Shown piece by piece: positions 50,401 to 62,119 of a stretch of 64,000 nt of DNA; positions within the stretch are counted from its first letter, which is position 1; each line of letters begins with the position of its first letter. The stretch comes from Sthenelais limicola. Taxonomy: Eukaryota; Annelida; Polychaeta; Phyllodocida; Sigalionidae. The stretch is taken from positions 132,976,755-133,040,754 of the forward strand of contig OW804094.1 in NCBI GenBank assembly GCA_942159475.1, read 5' to 3'. Under the pieces are notes generated by a model that saw only the letters and a list, made by a program, of their open reading frames with translations, was not told the origin of the DNA and did no database searches. The position numbers were made by a program, and so were the translations under genes.

Positions 50401-53400
50401 GTTTTCGCTTCAAAGAGCGAAGACTGTAGGTAGCCCTCCTTGTAGTCATAAATCAAATAACAGAGACTGATGGATGACTGATGATCAATTATGCGCACAA
50501 TCAACCTGGTGATTGCCAAATCAGCGTCTGTTCTCGCCACTTCCCCGGGAGTCTATTTTTGTCTACAAAACGAGGGGCTCCTATGAAGTTGCAGGACTTG
50601 TAATGCGTCACCAATGTTGGAAAGAGCCTCCGGACATATTGAATCTGCAATCACGACTTGGGGCACCTCCTGCTTCCAATCAGCAACTTTCAGTAAGGTG
50701 AATAAGGCCGAGGGCCACGACGGTGTCAATCCATTGACAGCCATGTAGCAACAGAGTCTCATCCGATACTGATTTTAAGTACATTGAGGGCAGCTAGCTG
50801 CCATGATCCATGGCAACACGAACAAATATCATGCCGCCATAGATTTAAGAGTAAACAGAAAGGATGATACTGATGAGAAGGCCGTCTTATAAATACCTGA
50901 AAGGTCTATCATCTACTACAGTCAGAGAGCTCTACTGAAGCCCCCGACTGGAGAGGGTAATTTAGATCTTTATAATAAAGAGAGATAACTGGAAAGGGGA
51001 GACGACTTCATTCTGCGAGTGCCCATTTTAGGAATTAGACACGCTCCGTAGCCGTAATCGCCCAATGAGCCATTTGTTGCGTCCCTTTAACGATCAATTG
51101 GAGGTCATCCAACAATTTATTGTGATTAAATCACGCCTGAATTTAAGAAGCAGCTCACCAAATGTATTTTACCAGTCATAGCCTTCTAAATTCTGACTGA
51201 TCTAAAATTAAACAATAAGAAAAATCGCTCTCTTGGTAATGCTTTCCATGGCGTTTCATAGACACGTTGCAAAATGTTTTTATCGGACTAATGTTCAGGT
51301 TAGTTTGGAGCAACTGTAAGTAAGACCAATATTCCAGACCCAGTGTGGAGAAACACACGTCTCCATAGGACGGAAAGTGGATAATTGAGGAATGTGACGT
51401 TCTTGTATGACTTATTCGACAAATTCTAATCTGACTTGGATCGGAAGTCGGCCTCTCGAGTCAATAAATTGCAACCTGTATGGGAAGCCTTGGGACCATA
51501 AACTTCCGCATCGCTGATCGGAAGGCTAGCGTGTGTTTCGCCGTCCATGAGCCAAACGAAAAACTATTCTGCAAAAAAGTTTTTCAGGATCTATAGTGCT
51601 TTGCGTTCATTCCCAAGCTCCCAAGAATAATAGTGCGGCTGTTCACCAAAGGCAGGGCTTGTACAAATAGGCATTTTTTTCCTGAATAACTCATGTAGGC
51701 CCACGGATTCTGGATTTGGGAGAAGGGAATTTCGCAATAACTCCCCTTCCACTATAACGGACGTGTTCATGAACTAAACATCTGAAACATTATAGCATTT
51801 TCACTTTTTGAGTGCTCCATTTAGTGTTTTTGAATACCAATGGAATGCAAATCTTGGTCCTTTTTTAAAAAGAAAAGCTATGATGTAATGATGTAATATT
51901 GTTCCTGAATGAAAAGCTTCAAATACAAGAACTTTATATAGCAATCACCAACCGGTTTGGGGGTTATATACCCATATTAATTCCAATGGCAATGCGTTGT
52001 AATGCTTTTCACTGAATAAATATAGCTTAAACTAAACTAAACTGGTCTATAAGCAATATGTTTTGCCTTTCTGTATAAATTATTTAACAAATATGGAAGA
52101 GGGCTATTCACCGGTTCCTGGTCAGGTAGTTCTATTCCTATTCCTATTGCTTCGACCATGTTTTATACGGACACTGTTTCGAAGCTAATTGAGATTCGCT
52201 GATCAAATCAATGGTTATAATCATTTGAAATGGAAGGAACACCGGGCCGGATATTGTGCCTGATATCTCATTTAACAAATTGGAAAAGGGCTTGACATTT
52301 AGACCCAAAGGATATGGTCTGGGAATTAGACATTAAAATATGCCTTCACATCATCTTGGAAATTGTAGGTGTCACAGTAGGCCCACCGTTGGCGAGCTCT
52401 TTGAGATAAGGTCCTCTGTAAATATACAATGAGGTGTCAGAAATCGCTCGTCTTGAAGCAGACTTTACAATGTGTTACCACGACATGTTTACTATTCCTA
52501 CCACAGCTCTTATCTTTTGTCTTGTTAGTTTTTCAGAAGGCAGACCGCGAGAGCAAGGTTCCCTCCTCACCTCGTACGTGAATATGATTTCACTGCCTTT
52601 TGTTAAGAGCGGTGAGCTCCAATTTCGTCGCTAAGAACCCATAAGTGAAGTAGGGAGAGCCTAATATAAATTTATGCGCTATTGGATTAATCGTTCACAT
52701 TGGTAGTCCTCAACAGCTATAGGGGAAAGGTAGCGCTAGAATAAATGCCTTGTTTCATTACTTGGTATAATTTACGCTGGGTCCTTGATTGCCTGCCAGC
52801 CTGCCGGAACATTCAGCCTTAGCAATCTATGTCACCATCGAGGACCTGGTTTAAAGTGCCGCAATACCTTCTTTGTGGTGTTGAGCCGACGGTCGGCTGA
52901 GCCCCTGAAAATGAAGTTATAATGGCCATACTCCTTTGAATGGATTGCGACAGGCCTGAGCTCCTGTTGTGACAGTAATCTACCGATGTTCGTTTAAGCC
53001 TGCATAAGAATTAAAAGCATGATTATCCATCCTCCATAGTATTAGCCCTAGCCTTAGGTCATTCACATTGGCAATGTCATCACAATTTCATTGGTATCTT
53101 GTTTTTTTTTCAAACGTTACATTGCTCGGAATGTTTCCATGAAGCAGTATAACTACTGTGATCGCTTGCCAGATTTACTATGCTTGTGTCTGACAACCTG
53201 CTGCCGAAGAACAGTAGTGAGATTTGAATTTAGAATCGAAACATCTTATCCACAAGGGAAAATCAGAGCAATGAGCTCGCGGTACAGGACGCGGTGATAT
53301 TCTTTTGGGAAAGTGCGCTGACAGTTAGTTTATTTTAAAAAGGGTCAGTTGAGGAAGCAAACATGAAACGCATCAAAGAAATGCCAAGGAAGTCCATCAG

Positions 53401-56400
53401 GGACCTATGAGGTCGGGTCAGGTATCACAAGCATTCATGGAATGAGGAATAGGCGGAATTGTTTTTTCCCAGATGTGGTTATTGTAGTGACAACAATATA
53501 TCTCACCCTACTGCCAACGCAAGAGTCTAACTTTTTGTGTTAAGACTATTTTTCATCGATTATTGCTTTTAAAGGAACATGCAGAGGTTGATGAGCAACA
53601 GACTTTATATTATAGTCGCTATGATAATATATAGATTTAGTATCGGAGGCCTTTTCGTCTTGATATGTAGACAGTCCATGGTTGAAATAGTGGCGCCCAA
53701 TTGGCAAAGTTGCTTCGCAATAACTTCATCGAAGTTCCTCTTCAATGAGAATTAGCCATTTTAGAAATGTTGGCATTGGCCACGCTAATAATACTATCTT
53801 CTGATGGGAAAGTATCGTGTCTCCCATTCCAGACATTCACTAAATACAATTCCACATTTTCAAACGATTTTCTCATTTCGTCAATAAGGCTAATGACTAG
53901 CGCATAGTATTCCGTCCTCAAAGCCGTAGCCAATGGAAGATTTTCCCTAATTTCACTCGGATTCGTGTAGGCCCACAAGACTGGGTGAATCGAAGCGGTC
54001 GCCCTCCGTTATTCGTTGATTCATCGGTTGGCAACAAAATACAACCGAAGAAATTCGAGTTGATCATCCGGCATTTGCCAATAGTCGAAGACGGCCACGT
54101 TTTCTTTTTCAAATGCCATTGGATCTGATTTGTGTTATTACGCATGGAATCTCTCCCCCGATTAAGGTGTTTGGCCACTTTATCGGCCATTGGACCATCC
54201 AAAATAACACCGATGTAAGCGATCTCCTGGTCACTTTGCAATTATACCAGCCTCAACCAATTGATTAATAGCAGAGGGCGGTGGGGGTGATCGATTGATT
54301 TTGAGGTGATAGCTTCCCAATTCTAGGAAGGGTGCATCCGTCACGAGTAATAACTTGAATATTATCGATCGGAGACATTTAATACTACCCAACCCCGATT
54401 AGAAATATGACAAAGGAGGGAGGGATGATAGTTCGATTTTCAGGGGTTTGTTTAATGGTATTCTGATATGGAATGTTGGAGGGCCCTACATGAGGGAGCT
54501 ATCCATTATTAATGCATCTTCATATTCTTCTCTGTCTTCATCTGCTCCGGGGAGGCTGCATTGCTGGCATCGAGATGATGGATGGAGAATCGAAGCTAGA
54601 ATAACCTCCTGGAAACGAAACTAGGGTGTGAAAAGCGATTGTAAAGTTTGAAAAAAGGAAGCTGACGCCAACACCTTTCAAAGATGAATCTACAGTGGTG
54701 ATGACAGTCTGAATCAGAGAAAGCCATATTGTGTCATTTTTTCATATGCCCCTCCGGATTGCACCATAATTGATTGATTTTATTATTATGACTTTCCTCT
54801 GCCTCTCTTCAATATTTTTTCCTTTGATAGGTGTAGTTACTGGAAATTGACATAATGTTTTGAATGATGCTTTTTTTGCTGGACAAAAAGATGACACACA
54901 TGCTCTGTTTTCTATCACCGGCTGTGGGGTGGTTAGTTTCTGGTAATCGCGACGACAGCAGTGAATTTCAAACAATCTGGTGACTTCCACTTTGGGCGGC
55001 ACTGTTTGCTGCCACAACTCTTCGGGCGCTATTCTATTTCCGAATTTCTATTATATCACCAGTTCTGCATGGTTTGGTGCCACCGGCTTATTTTTAGTGA
55101 GACCATACACGCTTGAATACAAGTAGAGCACTGGAATATTGTATTCACAACGCATTAATTCATATTACTCATGGCCGAGTTGGAGCCATTTTTCATTCCA
55201 CTGGCATGAATATAGACAGCTAAGGTGCAAGAAATGCCAACAAATGCCCATATAATTATAAATCCGCCAGATAGTTATTATTCTTATCAGGAGAGGCATA
55301 AAAGGGGACAGTTTTGTTATATGTGTGTTTGAAGGTACAATGCCATGTACAGGAGGTAATATTTCAACCATTCTTGCCGACCCTTTAAGGACCGGAGGTG
55401 TAATGGATTCGTCCCCAGTGCCCATGCTAAAAAAGAATGGGGGATCCTCGTTCGAAACGAAACGAACGGAAGACTATCTCCGGGAAGCTTAGATAAATTC
55501 CGCTTCCTCGATGTACCTTCGCAGAACTTAAGACGGTGGGATATATATAACATCATTTACATGGATAATACATCACTTTGAATGATAATTGAGCTGGGCT
55601 CTACACCCGCAAACACTTTGATAAATGAGCCTGATTTCCCTTTGTCGTCTACTCGATGGGCTGTTTTGCTTGTTTTCTAATTTTTGTTCATGTCACGAAA
55701 TATCCTTCCAGAGGCACGTTACATAGGTTGTCACACGATAGAGAACACTGATAGGAGACACGGAAAATGGGAAACATTTTTGTCACCGAGGAAGCAATTT
55801 TCTCACCATAGGACAAGGACTAGAACGGATTCTATTCATGATTCAAACGATAAGAAAGCAACTTTGCAGCTATACTGTTTTCCATTGCATTCCAAATAGA
55901 GTGGGCGCCAGCAAAGCGTTCGGAAGATCGTTCTCATATGAAGCCATAATACAGGCACGAGTTGCTGCTTTTTAAGGCGTGTGGTATAATGCTGTGTTAA
56001 TAGCATAGCCTCGTAATTTATTCCCTGGCGAGATTAAGATTGTCGATTGAAAAAAGTCGATTAATCTACCCCTAGCCCATAACATTATCTCACCATCGAG
56101 TCGCGTTCGACATGATATTCAGCGACTCCGCGTTAATTACAACGAGATTCGGCATTGCAAGCAACAGAGGTATAACACAATTTATTACCAGCATTCGGCG
56201 AAGATCACCCGTCTCGTAACACACAGTATGCGATTAAGTCTATTGGTGAAAGATGGACTATAGGGTAGGACGAGGGGCATAATTATACTTCTCGCTTACC
56301 TATCATGGCAGCATTACGGGTATTATCACTACCTACAGATGTACCTCCCATTGGCACTTCGAGCAATTCTCAATAGGAGACTATACCTCATAGAGCACTA

Positions 56401-59400
56401 AGTAACACTCCTAATATCATTGCATTGCCCGCAGGAATACGAGAACAATATTAGTATGAGAATGAAAAGGTTTGAGCGAGAGATGTCATTATCAGTTGCG
56501 CCTCCTTCAATATTCCAAGACCAATTATTTCTCCTCGTGAAAAACTATGGTTAATTGGTTGTCGTTGAGAACAGACGTCCAATTTCGCAGGAGACCGTTA
56601 TGAAATAAAGAGCATACGCGACGCTTCTTGGTAATCTGGCTACACCCCTGAATTAACTTTCTGAAAAAGGAGTGAAAATATGTACTGGGATTCAGGGTTA
56701 AAGCCGGTAAAGATCAATAAACAAATGACTCGGCCTTGTAACCTTCTTATTGGATTCTCCTTTTGAAAAAAAAAGATCATTATATTTCTTCACCTGATTA
56801 GCAAATAGTTGCGTGTGCGGCAGGTCCATATTATGGATTATCTCATGAGTTACCATGGCCTTTAACATTTTCTTAACAGGAGTTCACACCTCATTGGTAA
56901 TTTAAGGTCAGTGCCAGTGCTACCGTTGATGCAATTACAGACTGAAAGAACTAATGCTTTCATATTCGTGACAATAGTATCATTTAACGGTACAAAGCGA
57001 AGGACGCGTGCAATGACTGACTATATTCATCGAATGAATGTATACAAATCTAAGGATATTATCTAGAGACACAAGCGTAGATAAGGATTGCTATTATTAG
57101 AATGACAATATCTATGGAGACGTTTGATTAATAATGCAACGTGATCTGATTCATCTGTGCCCTATACTAACAATGGATGAATGAACAATTCTTTGTAAAA
57201 TGAGAAATGGATGAGAGTTGTGACATTGGGACTGTCCTCCCAAGAGGCCATATCAAATAGTATCTCCACATTGATCGCATATCTCCAGAGGTATGGGTGG
57301 GTTATAAAGTCATCACTATAAAAACTTACTTAGAACTGGGGTAAAGTTGGGAGACTCATAAATTCTCCGAGGGGTCAAGGTCATAAGTGATTTGTGATAG
57401 GCTGCAATCTCCTGTTAATGTCTCATTAGCCACTAGAGAGCAATTGAACCCGGGATCGGGGTCAAAATCAATGACCATCAAAAGATAACGCCAATATCAC
57501 CCTAGTTCTACATCATTCCTTGCTCAGTTAGATGCTCTGAAATTCATGTATCTTGGGGTTGGTGAACCATGACTCATTGGCGGACAATTGGCCAATGTCG
57601 CTACAACTGTGAACAGTGAGGATCTGTAATGTCTACTTAACACCTCAGCGATAAAAATGATCCATTGGGCTTATTTGTATGCAAATGCTCACCATAATCC
57701 GTTTGTGGCTTGTTGAAAAGCCTGGCATATCCATCGGACATCCATTCTATTGATATTTTCACTTGGCTTCTCTGTGGCTCAAACAAAATCTACCATCTTT
57801 GCAAGGGGGCTTCCCTGGGGTTTTGAGAACAAACAAGAATACTTTTCTCTGCCAGGTTGCGATGTGGTGGTGCTCGCGAAGGAGGAAAAAAATCCAATAA
57901 AATGCAGCTGTTACAAACCGTATGTCTGGGTGTGCAGCTATCTGTTTAGAGAAGTGGTGCAAAGTTAATTACTTCTGACAGTTGGCAGGGCGTTAGTTGG
58001 GCTTGCCTAGTTACGGGAGTGATTTGTGTTTGCTGCTAAATGAAACTTCGCAACCTTCCTTACTGGGGACAAACACAGGGTGTAAATGGTCTTCCCAAGG
58101 CAGGCGCCTAAGGGGTGCATGGGGTGTGTGTCTAAAAAATATTATCATAATTTCAACTGCCTGTTAATTTTCCAATAGAGAATGGATGGTTAAATTATAC
58201 ACATAACAAATCATGTTGCCCTGGATTACATCACAGATGGAAATAGAATTGGAACGTGCACGTATGAGTGGTCTAAAGAGAAGGACTAAGCAAGCAGGGA
58301 ACAATGGCAAGTAAAGCATACCGATGGTCTCTTGCTCTTACACGCTCTGCTGGGCCAGAAAATTGTTTCCGACTCTTCCTCAACCTCTATCCATTTCTAT
58401 GTGAAGCAGATTCATCGGGGATTCTTTATGGGTTCGGCCGGGGCTTAGTTGGCATGAGGGTGTCTTATTCGAGACCATCAGACTCGGACATTTATTCTAG
58501 ACACGTTTATTCTCCTGATTCTTGGAGAGCGGGATATATAGAAAAACTGAAATATTGATAGGCTCGGCCAAACGAGTTAGAGTAGGTGCAAGCACGACAA
58601 CAGATCATATTCGCGAAGACTCTTTATTTTTGAGCCCAAGGTCAAAGGGCTGATTTGCCATTGCGGATAACAATGTAATGTGTAAGCCCTTGTCTTAAAG
58701 GCTTTTGTAGTAATATGTGCATCGTCCCATCTACTATAATTCCCTTTGTATCAGCTGTCCCGGACGTCAGTTGCTTGCAGACCGTATTTGAGGAATAGAG
58801 TACCAGATCTCTCTCCCCATCAGTTGCTGAATCCCCAGCAGTTTTCCACGCAAATCTGTGCCCTAGAAGAACATTAGGCCACGCGATTTGTGGTCGGGAA
58901 GAAATGCAATGATAGTATCTAGACCGCTCTATATGGATAACTGAGTGACCAACATCTCAATATCGAAAGACGAGGAAGATTGTATCTTATCTCTATCTTG
59001 TTGCGAATACTCTAACATCATTTAATAAGAAGGGCTGACAGATTGATACAATTGATAGAAAAGATAGCAAGATAAATGAGTCGATAGTCTGACAGTTCGA
59101 AGAGGTGCGTTAGTTAGTTGATTGGTAATGGGTGGGTTTGTAACAAAGTTTTGGATTGTTGTACGGTTGAAATGGTTTATGTTTGACGGGTGGGTGGCAG
59201 TACCAGATTGAGTGGAAGAAGGGGTATGTCGGAGAGGGGAGGGGGATAAATGGGGGGTTGGAGGGGATAAAGGGGGGTTTACAATGATTGATAGTGCCAT
59301 AGTGCGATGGAAATAGAGATAGAAGTACTAGCGCTTGATTAGAATATTAATAAGACAAGTCCGCTATAATTGCCTCATCATGTGTCTGATCATTGTTGAG

Positions 59401-59605
59401 CGCACCAAAGGCAGGTTGTAAGGAAAGGCGCCGCATTGTGAAAACAATGAAAGCTAGATTGCATCGTTCAGACCAAAGCCTATCTAACAAACAGAAGGCA
59501 CCGAGACAGTATCAACTTACCTCCTTGATTCTCAATGTTCAATCCACCCCCGCTGCTCCAGAAGCTCCGAAAGTAAACCAAGAGGATCCAAAACGTCAAA
59601 TCCAT
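25949..59605 (-). CDS. SUEL lectin-CUB-Sushi single-pass receptor
   Basis: Six exons (59605-59521, 45508-45224, 37243-36827, 35105-34947, 26740-26653, 26432-25949) total 1518 nt, giving 505 residues. In order: signal peptide (1-~22), SUEL-type galactose-binding lectin (Cys34-Cys121, with the family's ARYGR motif), CUB (about 134-262, four Cys), Sushi/CCP (266-311, four Cys and a Trp), a transmembrane helix (about 317-343) with almost no stalk, then a 160-residue tail with polyproline runs, PPSY, YTTP and YESP. Four N-glycosylation sequons (NAT, NVS, NIT, NHT) lie outside. Introns 1-4 are phase 1; the last is phase 2. All joins restore domain consensus. It should be a cell-surface glycan- or protein-binding receptor signalling through SH3, WW and SH2 partners; that role is inferred. 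I do not recognise a named orthologue. Upstream non-coding exons are possible. Confidence 0.88.
26653..26740 (-). CDS. receptor exon 5: transmembrane helix
   Basis: An 88-nt exon with acceptor TTACAATTCAG|GC and donor GAAAAG|GTAAGC. It encodes about 27 consecutive non-polar residues (ILIVTAMGVALGLVIGVIML and on), then Cys-Leu-Lys and a basic stop-transfer run. A GxxxG-like spacing (G-VALG-LVIG) could favour helix packing. Phases 1 in and 2 out match the neighbours. Confidence 0.85.
26741..34946. other. intron 4 of the receptor (8.2 kb)
   Basis: No exon is needed here for the main protein: Sushi exon and transmembrane exon join directly in phase. A minus-strand open stretch (28340-28575) is phase-compatible with the Sushi exon and is discussed as a possible soluble-form exon. 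A TATAAAA at 31532-31538 has no coding sequence after it. The ORFs at 33037-33333 and 34001-34288 lack splice support. Confidence 0.6.
34947..35105 (-). CDS. receptor exon 4: Sushi/CCP domain
   Basis: Acceptor TTTCTCCCAG|CA, donor TCTGATG|GTAGGT. Encodes GCPVF, SSLIVTC, LRCNGKTW and RSC, the four-Cys Sushi pattern. The domain is short but complete. Confidence 0.88.
36827..37243 (-). CDS. receptor exon 3: CUB domain
   Basis: Acceptor GCTTTTTTTCAG|TT, donor TTTCAAG|GTAGGT. Encodes 138 residues with ACPWTIRVDQGQRVNITLLDF, a CUB hallmark (Pro-Trp-x-Ile and QR-VN-T-DF), FCHKY and VVCGGD cysteines, and a final NFLLKFQ strand. Acidic calcium-site residues are only partly present. Confidence 0.88.
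37244..45223. other. intron 2 of the receptor (8.0 kb)
   Basis: No supported exon on either strand. A 12-nt C run lies at about 40687-40698. A plus-strand ATGGCGTCG near 40387 hits a stop after 16 codons. Otherwise I see AT-rich unique sequence. Confidence 0.6.
45224..45508 (-). CDS. receptor exon 2: SUEL-type lectin domain
   Basis: Acceptor CTCTTTTCAG|CT, donor ACGAAAG|GTAAGT (1-1 phases). It encodes one complete SUEL domain: YCQWETFNATC, EVILMKSARYGRM, and later Cys pairs ending SSYVC. The usual FGDPC stretch is replaced by a KPCP context, so classical rhamnose/galactose contacts may be altered. Confidence 0.9.
46094..47600 (+). repeat. minisatellite with ~112 bp unit, broken into clusters
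   Basis: The core begins CACAATCTCCTAGGAT, continues GCAATTTCATGCAGTAAAAT and ends in an A/G-rich AAAAAGAAAGG...CAAGGTGGAAG part. Core starts are at 46148, 46260, 46839, 46968, 47081, 47193 and 47548, with spacings of 112, 129, 113 and 112 inside clusters. Unrelated or decayed sequence separates the groups. Confidence 0.85.
49307..49383. repeat. AT-rich dinucleotide tract
   Basis: About 77 bp almost purely A and T, made of ATAT runs and TATAATATAT variants. It is able to form cruciform or unwound DNA. Confidence 0.8.
59521..59605 (-). CDS. receptor exon 1: signal peptide
   Basis: ATG at 59605, then MDLTFWILLVYF and a Ser/Gly-rich cleavage region. It ends CAAGGAG|GTAAGT (phase 1). Joining to exon 2 gives NQG-A-VQEYC. 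The next downstream exon is 14 kb away, so this exon is the least certain of the six. It rests on the signal-like sequence, the donor and the phase match. Confidence 0.75.
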
Positions 59606-60200
59606 GCTGATCACTTCAGTAAAGATTTTTGCGGCCCACTGTTGATTGTATCTCAATGGGTGCAAATCTGGTAGGGGTAGTCAGAGAGGCACAGTGGGAG
59701 AGAGAGTGGAGCAGAGGTATGGGAGCACCAGGAGCGACTATGTGTGAGTGGGATAGGGAGAGAGAGAGGAGAGAGAGTAGTTGGAGGTGAGAGAGTGAAG
59801 GAAAACCTGTATAAAAGTAAGGGAGAAAAATTCTCTCTGACAATGCTTGGTCTCACCCGGGCGACTCAATGCCACAACTGCAACTGACGGAGTAGGGCTA
59901 GGACTACGAGGAGGAGGAGGATGTGGAGGAGGAGAAGGTGGAGTATGGATGGAGTAGAAGCTCATCGAACAGCTCCCTTGTCTGAGCAAGAGCCTGGGAG
60001 AAGACGGCCAGCAAGAGGCCGTGCTTGCTATCGCAGCGCCTCGCTATAGGCAATCAATAGCTACACGCCGCCCCGGCGGCCTGTCTCCCACCCTGACAGC
60101 GATTGATTTCACTAAGCCGAGAGAACCCGGCTCAGGAGCACGTCCACTGCCCTTCTCGGGCATCACGATCATCCTAGCTTTGGATGAATTTGTGTGTTGG
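59606..60200 (-). promoter_or_regulatory. probable 5' UTR/promoter region of the receptor
   Basis: Immediately upstream of the start codon the minus strand is CT-rich ((CTCTCC)n-like, 59690-59790). The region at 60000-60160 is more GC-rich than its surroundings, with CCGCCCCGGCGG. These are common in promoters, but no TATA or start site can be fixed. A 5' UTR intron is possible. Confidence 0.3.
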
Positions 60201-61271
60201 TAGATGGCTACTAGCGTTGTCTGGAAACATTAGGCACATGCAGAGAATGATTTCATGTCACGATGTTCTAACAATATTCTGAACTAACCACACAAGGGGG
60301 GGATAGTGAGAGGGCCTTGGCAGGGGTTCTATATAGTGCGCTGCAGGATGTATCACACATCCTGTGCGTAGGGACATGAGAGGTAGGAATGTAATTCTGC
60401 AGGGATGTTCGCGGGTGTATAGGGGAGGGGAGAAGGGGGACGAGGAGGGTGTGTTGATGGGGGATCCACCGGCGGTCTAGAAACAACTCTCCATGGTACA
60501 TACTCCCTTGTGTGATCGATGAGTTGGTCATGGTGAAATCACCAACCTCCAGGGTGGCAATATTGGGGCATTGAACGGCGAAATTAAAATGGCCCTCGGA
60601 TGGCCCTCGGGTGCGTTATGCTGCATAAGAGTCGCAGAGCAGATTTAGACATGGTAGTCAAGTCTTTCAAGGAATATATATAAGATCTTATGCCACCAGT
60701 GTGAAGTTGGCAGCGTGCTTTATGCTGTTACTTTCTGGAGTACAAATCTGGATGGGGAGCCCGGCTGGCAACGTCTATATCGAATAGACAGAATGTCATG
60801 AAGCCCATCATGTGTACTTTATGTCTTTCCTTCCGCCGATAGGCTGTCCACAAGAACAAAGGCAGAACGAAGGCTCACTGGTGCAGCATTTTAGCTTCAT
60901 TACCCACACATGGAACCATTCTTGCGATACGTCATGATATCTAGTATCTATATTTACGTATATATATAAGGAAGATACATGAAATGACTATACATATTTC
61001 ATTCCCTGTCCAGGGTGATTGATATTCAGGTCAAGTAACTGGGACGGGGGTTCGGCTAAGCAAGTTATTCACCCTTAAAATCCCAATTATCGATCATTCG
61101 TCAACCTTGTATTATATGGCATTTATCGCGCCCAAACGCTGTTGCGCTATTGTGCCTAAGGGCGTATCATATTTATTGGGATCCAGATTCAATGTTGTAG
61201 AGAGTGTGTGTGAGAGAGAGAAAGAGAGAGGAACAGTAGCAACTCAGCACAAAGGTCCATGCTATAGTAGC

Positions 61272-62119
61272 TTAAAGCTGCATTACCATGCAGCTGATTC
61301 CAATCAAAAATTGAAATTATATCTTTTGAAGATCATCAAAATGGAAATACGATCTTTAGAAAACTTTAACGATTTAAAAAAACCCATCAAATTTAGCCTA
61401 CTGCAGTAGGTCCCACTATCTGTTTGTTTGTTTGTTTGTTTGTTTGTATATGTATAATGTGAGGAATTTTTCACTTAGTTTGTCCAAGTTAAGGGACCAA
61501 AAGAATTTGAATTGTATAATGTATAACTTAGAAATCCTAGTTTCTTTCTTCTCTCCGGCTCAGGGCCCAGTGGTATACCACGTCAGGGTGAATTGGGGAG
61601 CCATGATTTAAATAATAACAATATTATGTGACTGCTCGTTAACCTGAATAAAAATGATTAAAACAAATGGAATATTTTTAAAAAGGAATCATCCGCCATG
61701 ATAAAGGCCTCACGTTGGCACAGAAAATAAAAAAAAAACTTGGAAAAGACTTGTACAAGCATAAGATTAATACCTTCCTTCCACTCAACATCAACAGTCA
61801 ATAGTCATATTTTTCACCTTATGCTTAAAACAAGTCCAATAAATTAGTTTGTCAAGTTTAAGAATAGTACCTAGAGTACAATAGAGAATATTCAACGATT
61901 TTGCCTGTTATTCTTGGTGTAAAACCATATCACCTATCAAATTATTCCTTTCGGTGAAAACCAGTACTTTCTATTGTATGTCTCTCTTCAAACTAGAGAA
62001 TTACCACCATAAAACAGGAGATTATAGTCAAATCGTTCATCCTATGAATACGACATTTATGAAGACCAAAGTATAGAACAAATAGTGTTTGGTCGATTTG
62101 TCTGGGAATGCAGCTTTAA
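61272..62119 (+). mobile_element. TTAA-bounded non-autonomous element, copy 2
   Basis: Begins TTAAAGCTGCATTACC and ends GGGAATGCAGCTTTAA, an imperfect terminal inverted repeat of about 16 bp. It shares end sequences with 21731-22177 but is longer (848 against 447 bp), and contains the (GTTT)n run. No transposase ORF. Confidence 0.55.
61421..61447 (+). repeat. (TGTT)n microsatellite
   Basis: Six to seven perfect TGTT units inside the TTAA-bounded element. Confidence 0.9.

Larger units (their letters stand above)
45509..59520. other. intron 1 of the receptor (14 kb)
   Basis: This is the largest intron. It holds the ~112 bp minisatellite (46094-47600) and an AT-dinucleotide tract (49307-49383), with long unique stretches between. 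No exon could be supported on either strand. Confidence 0.6.
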
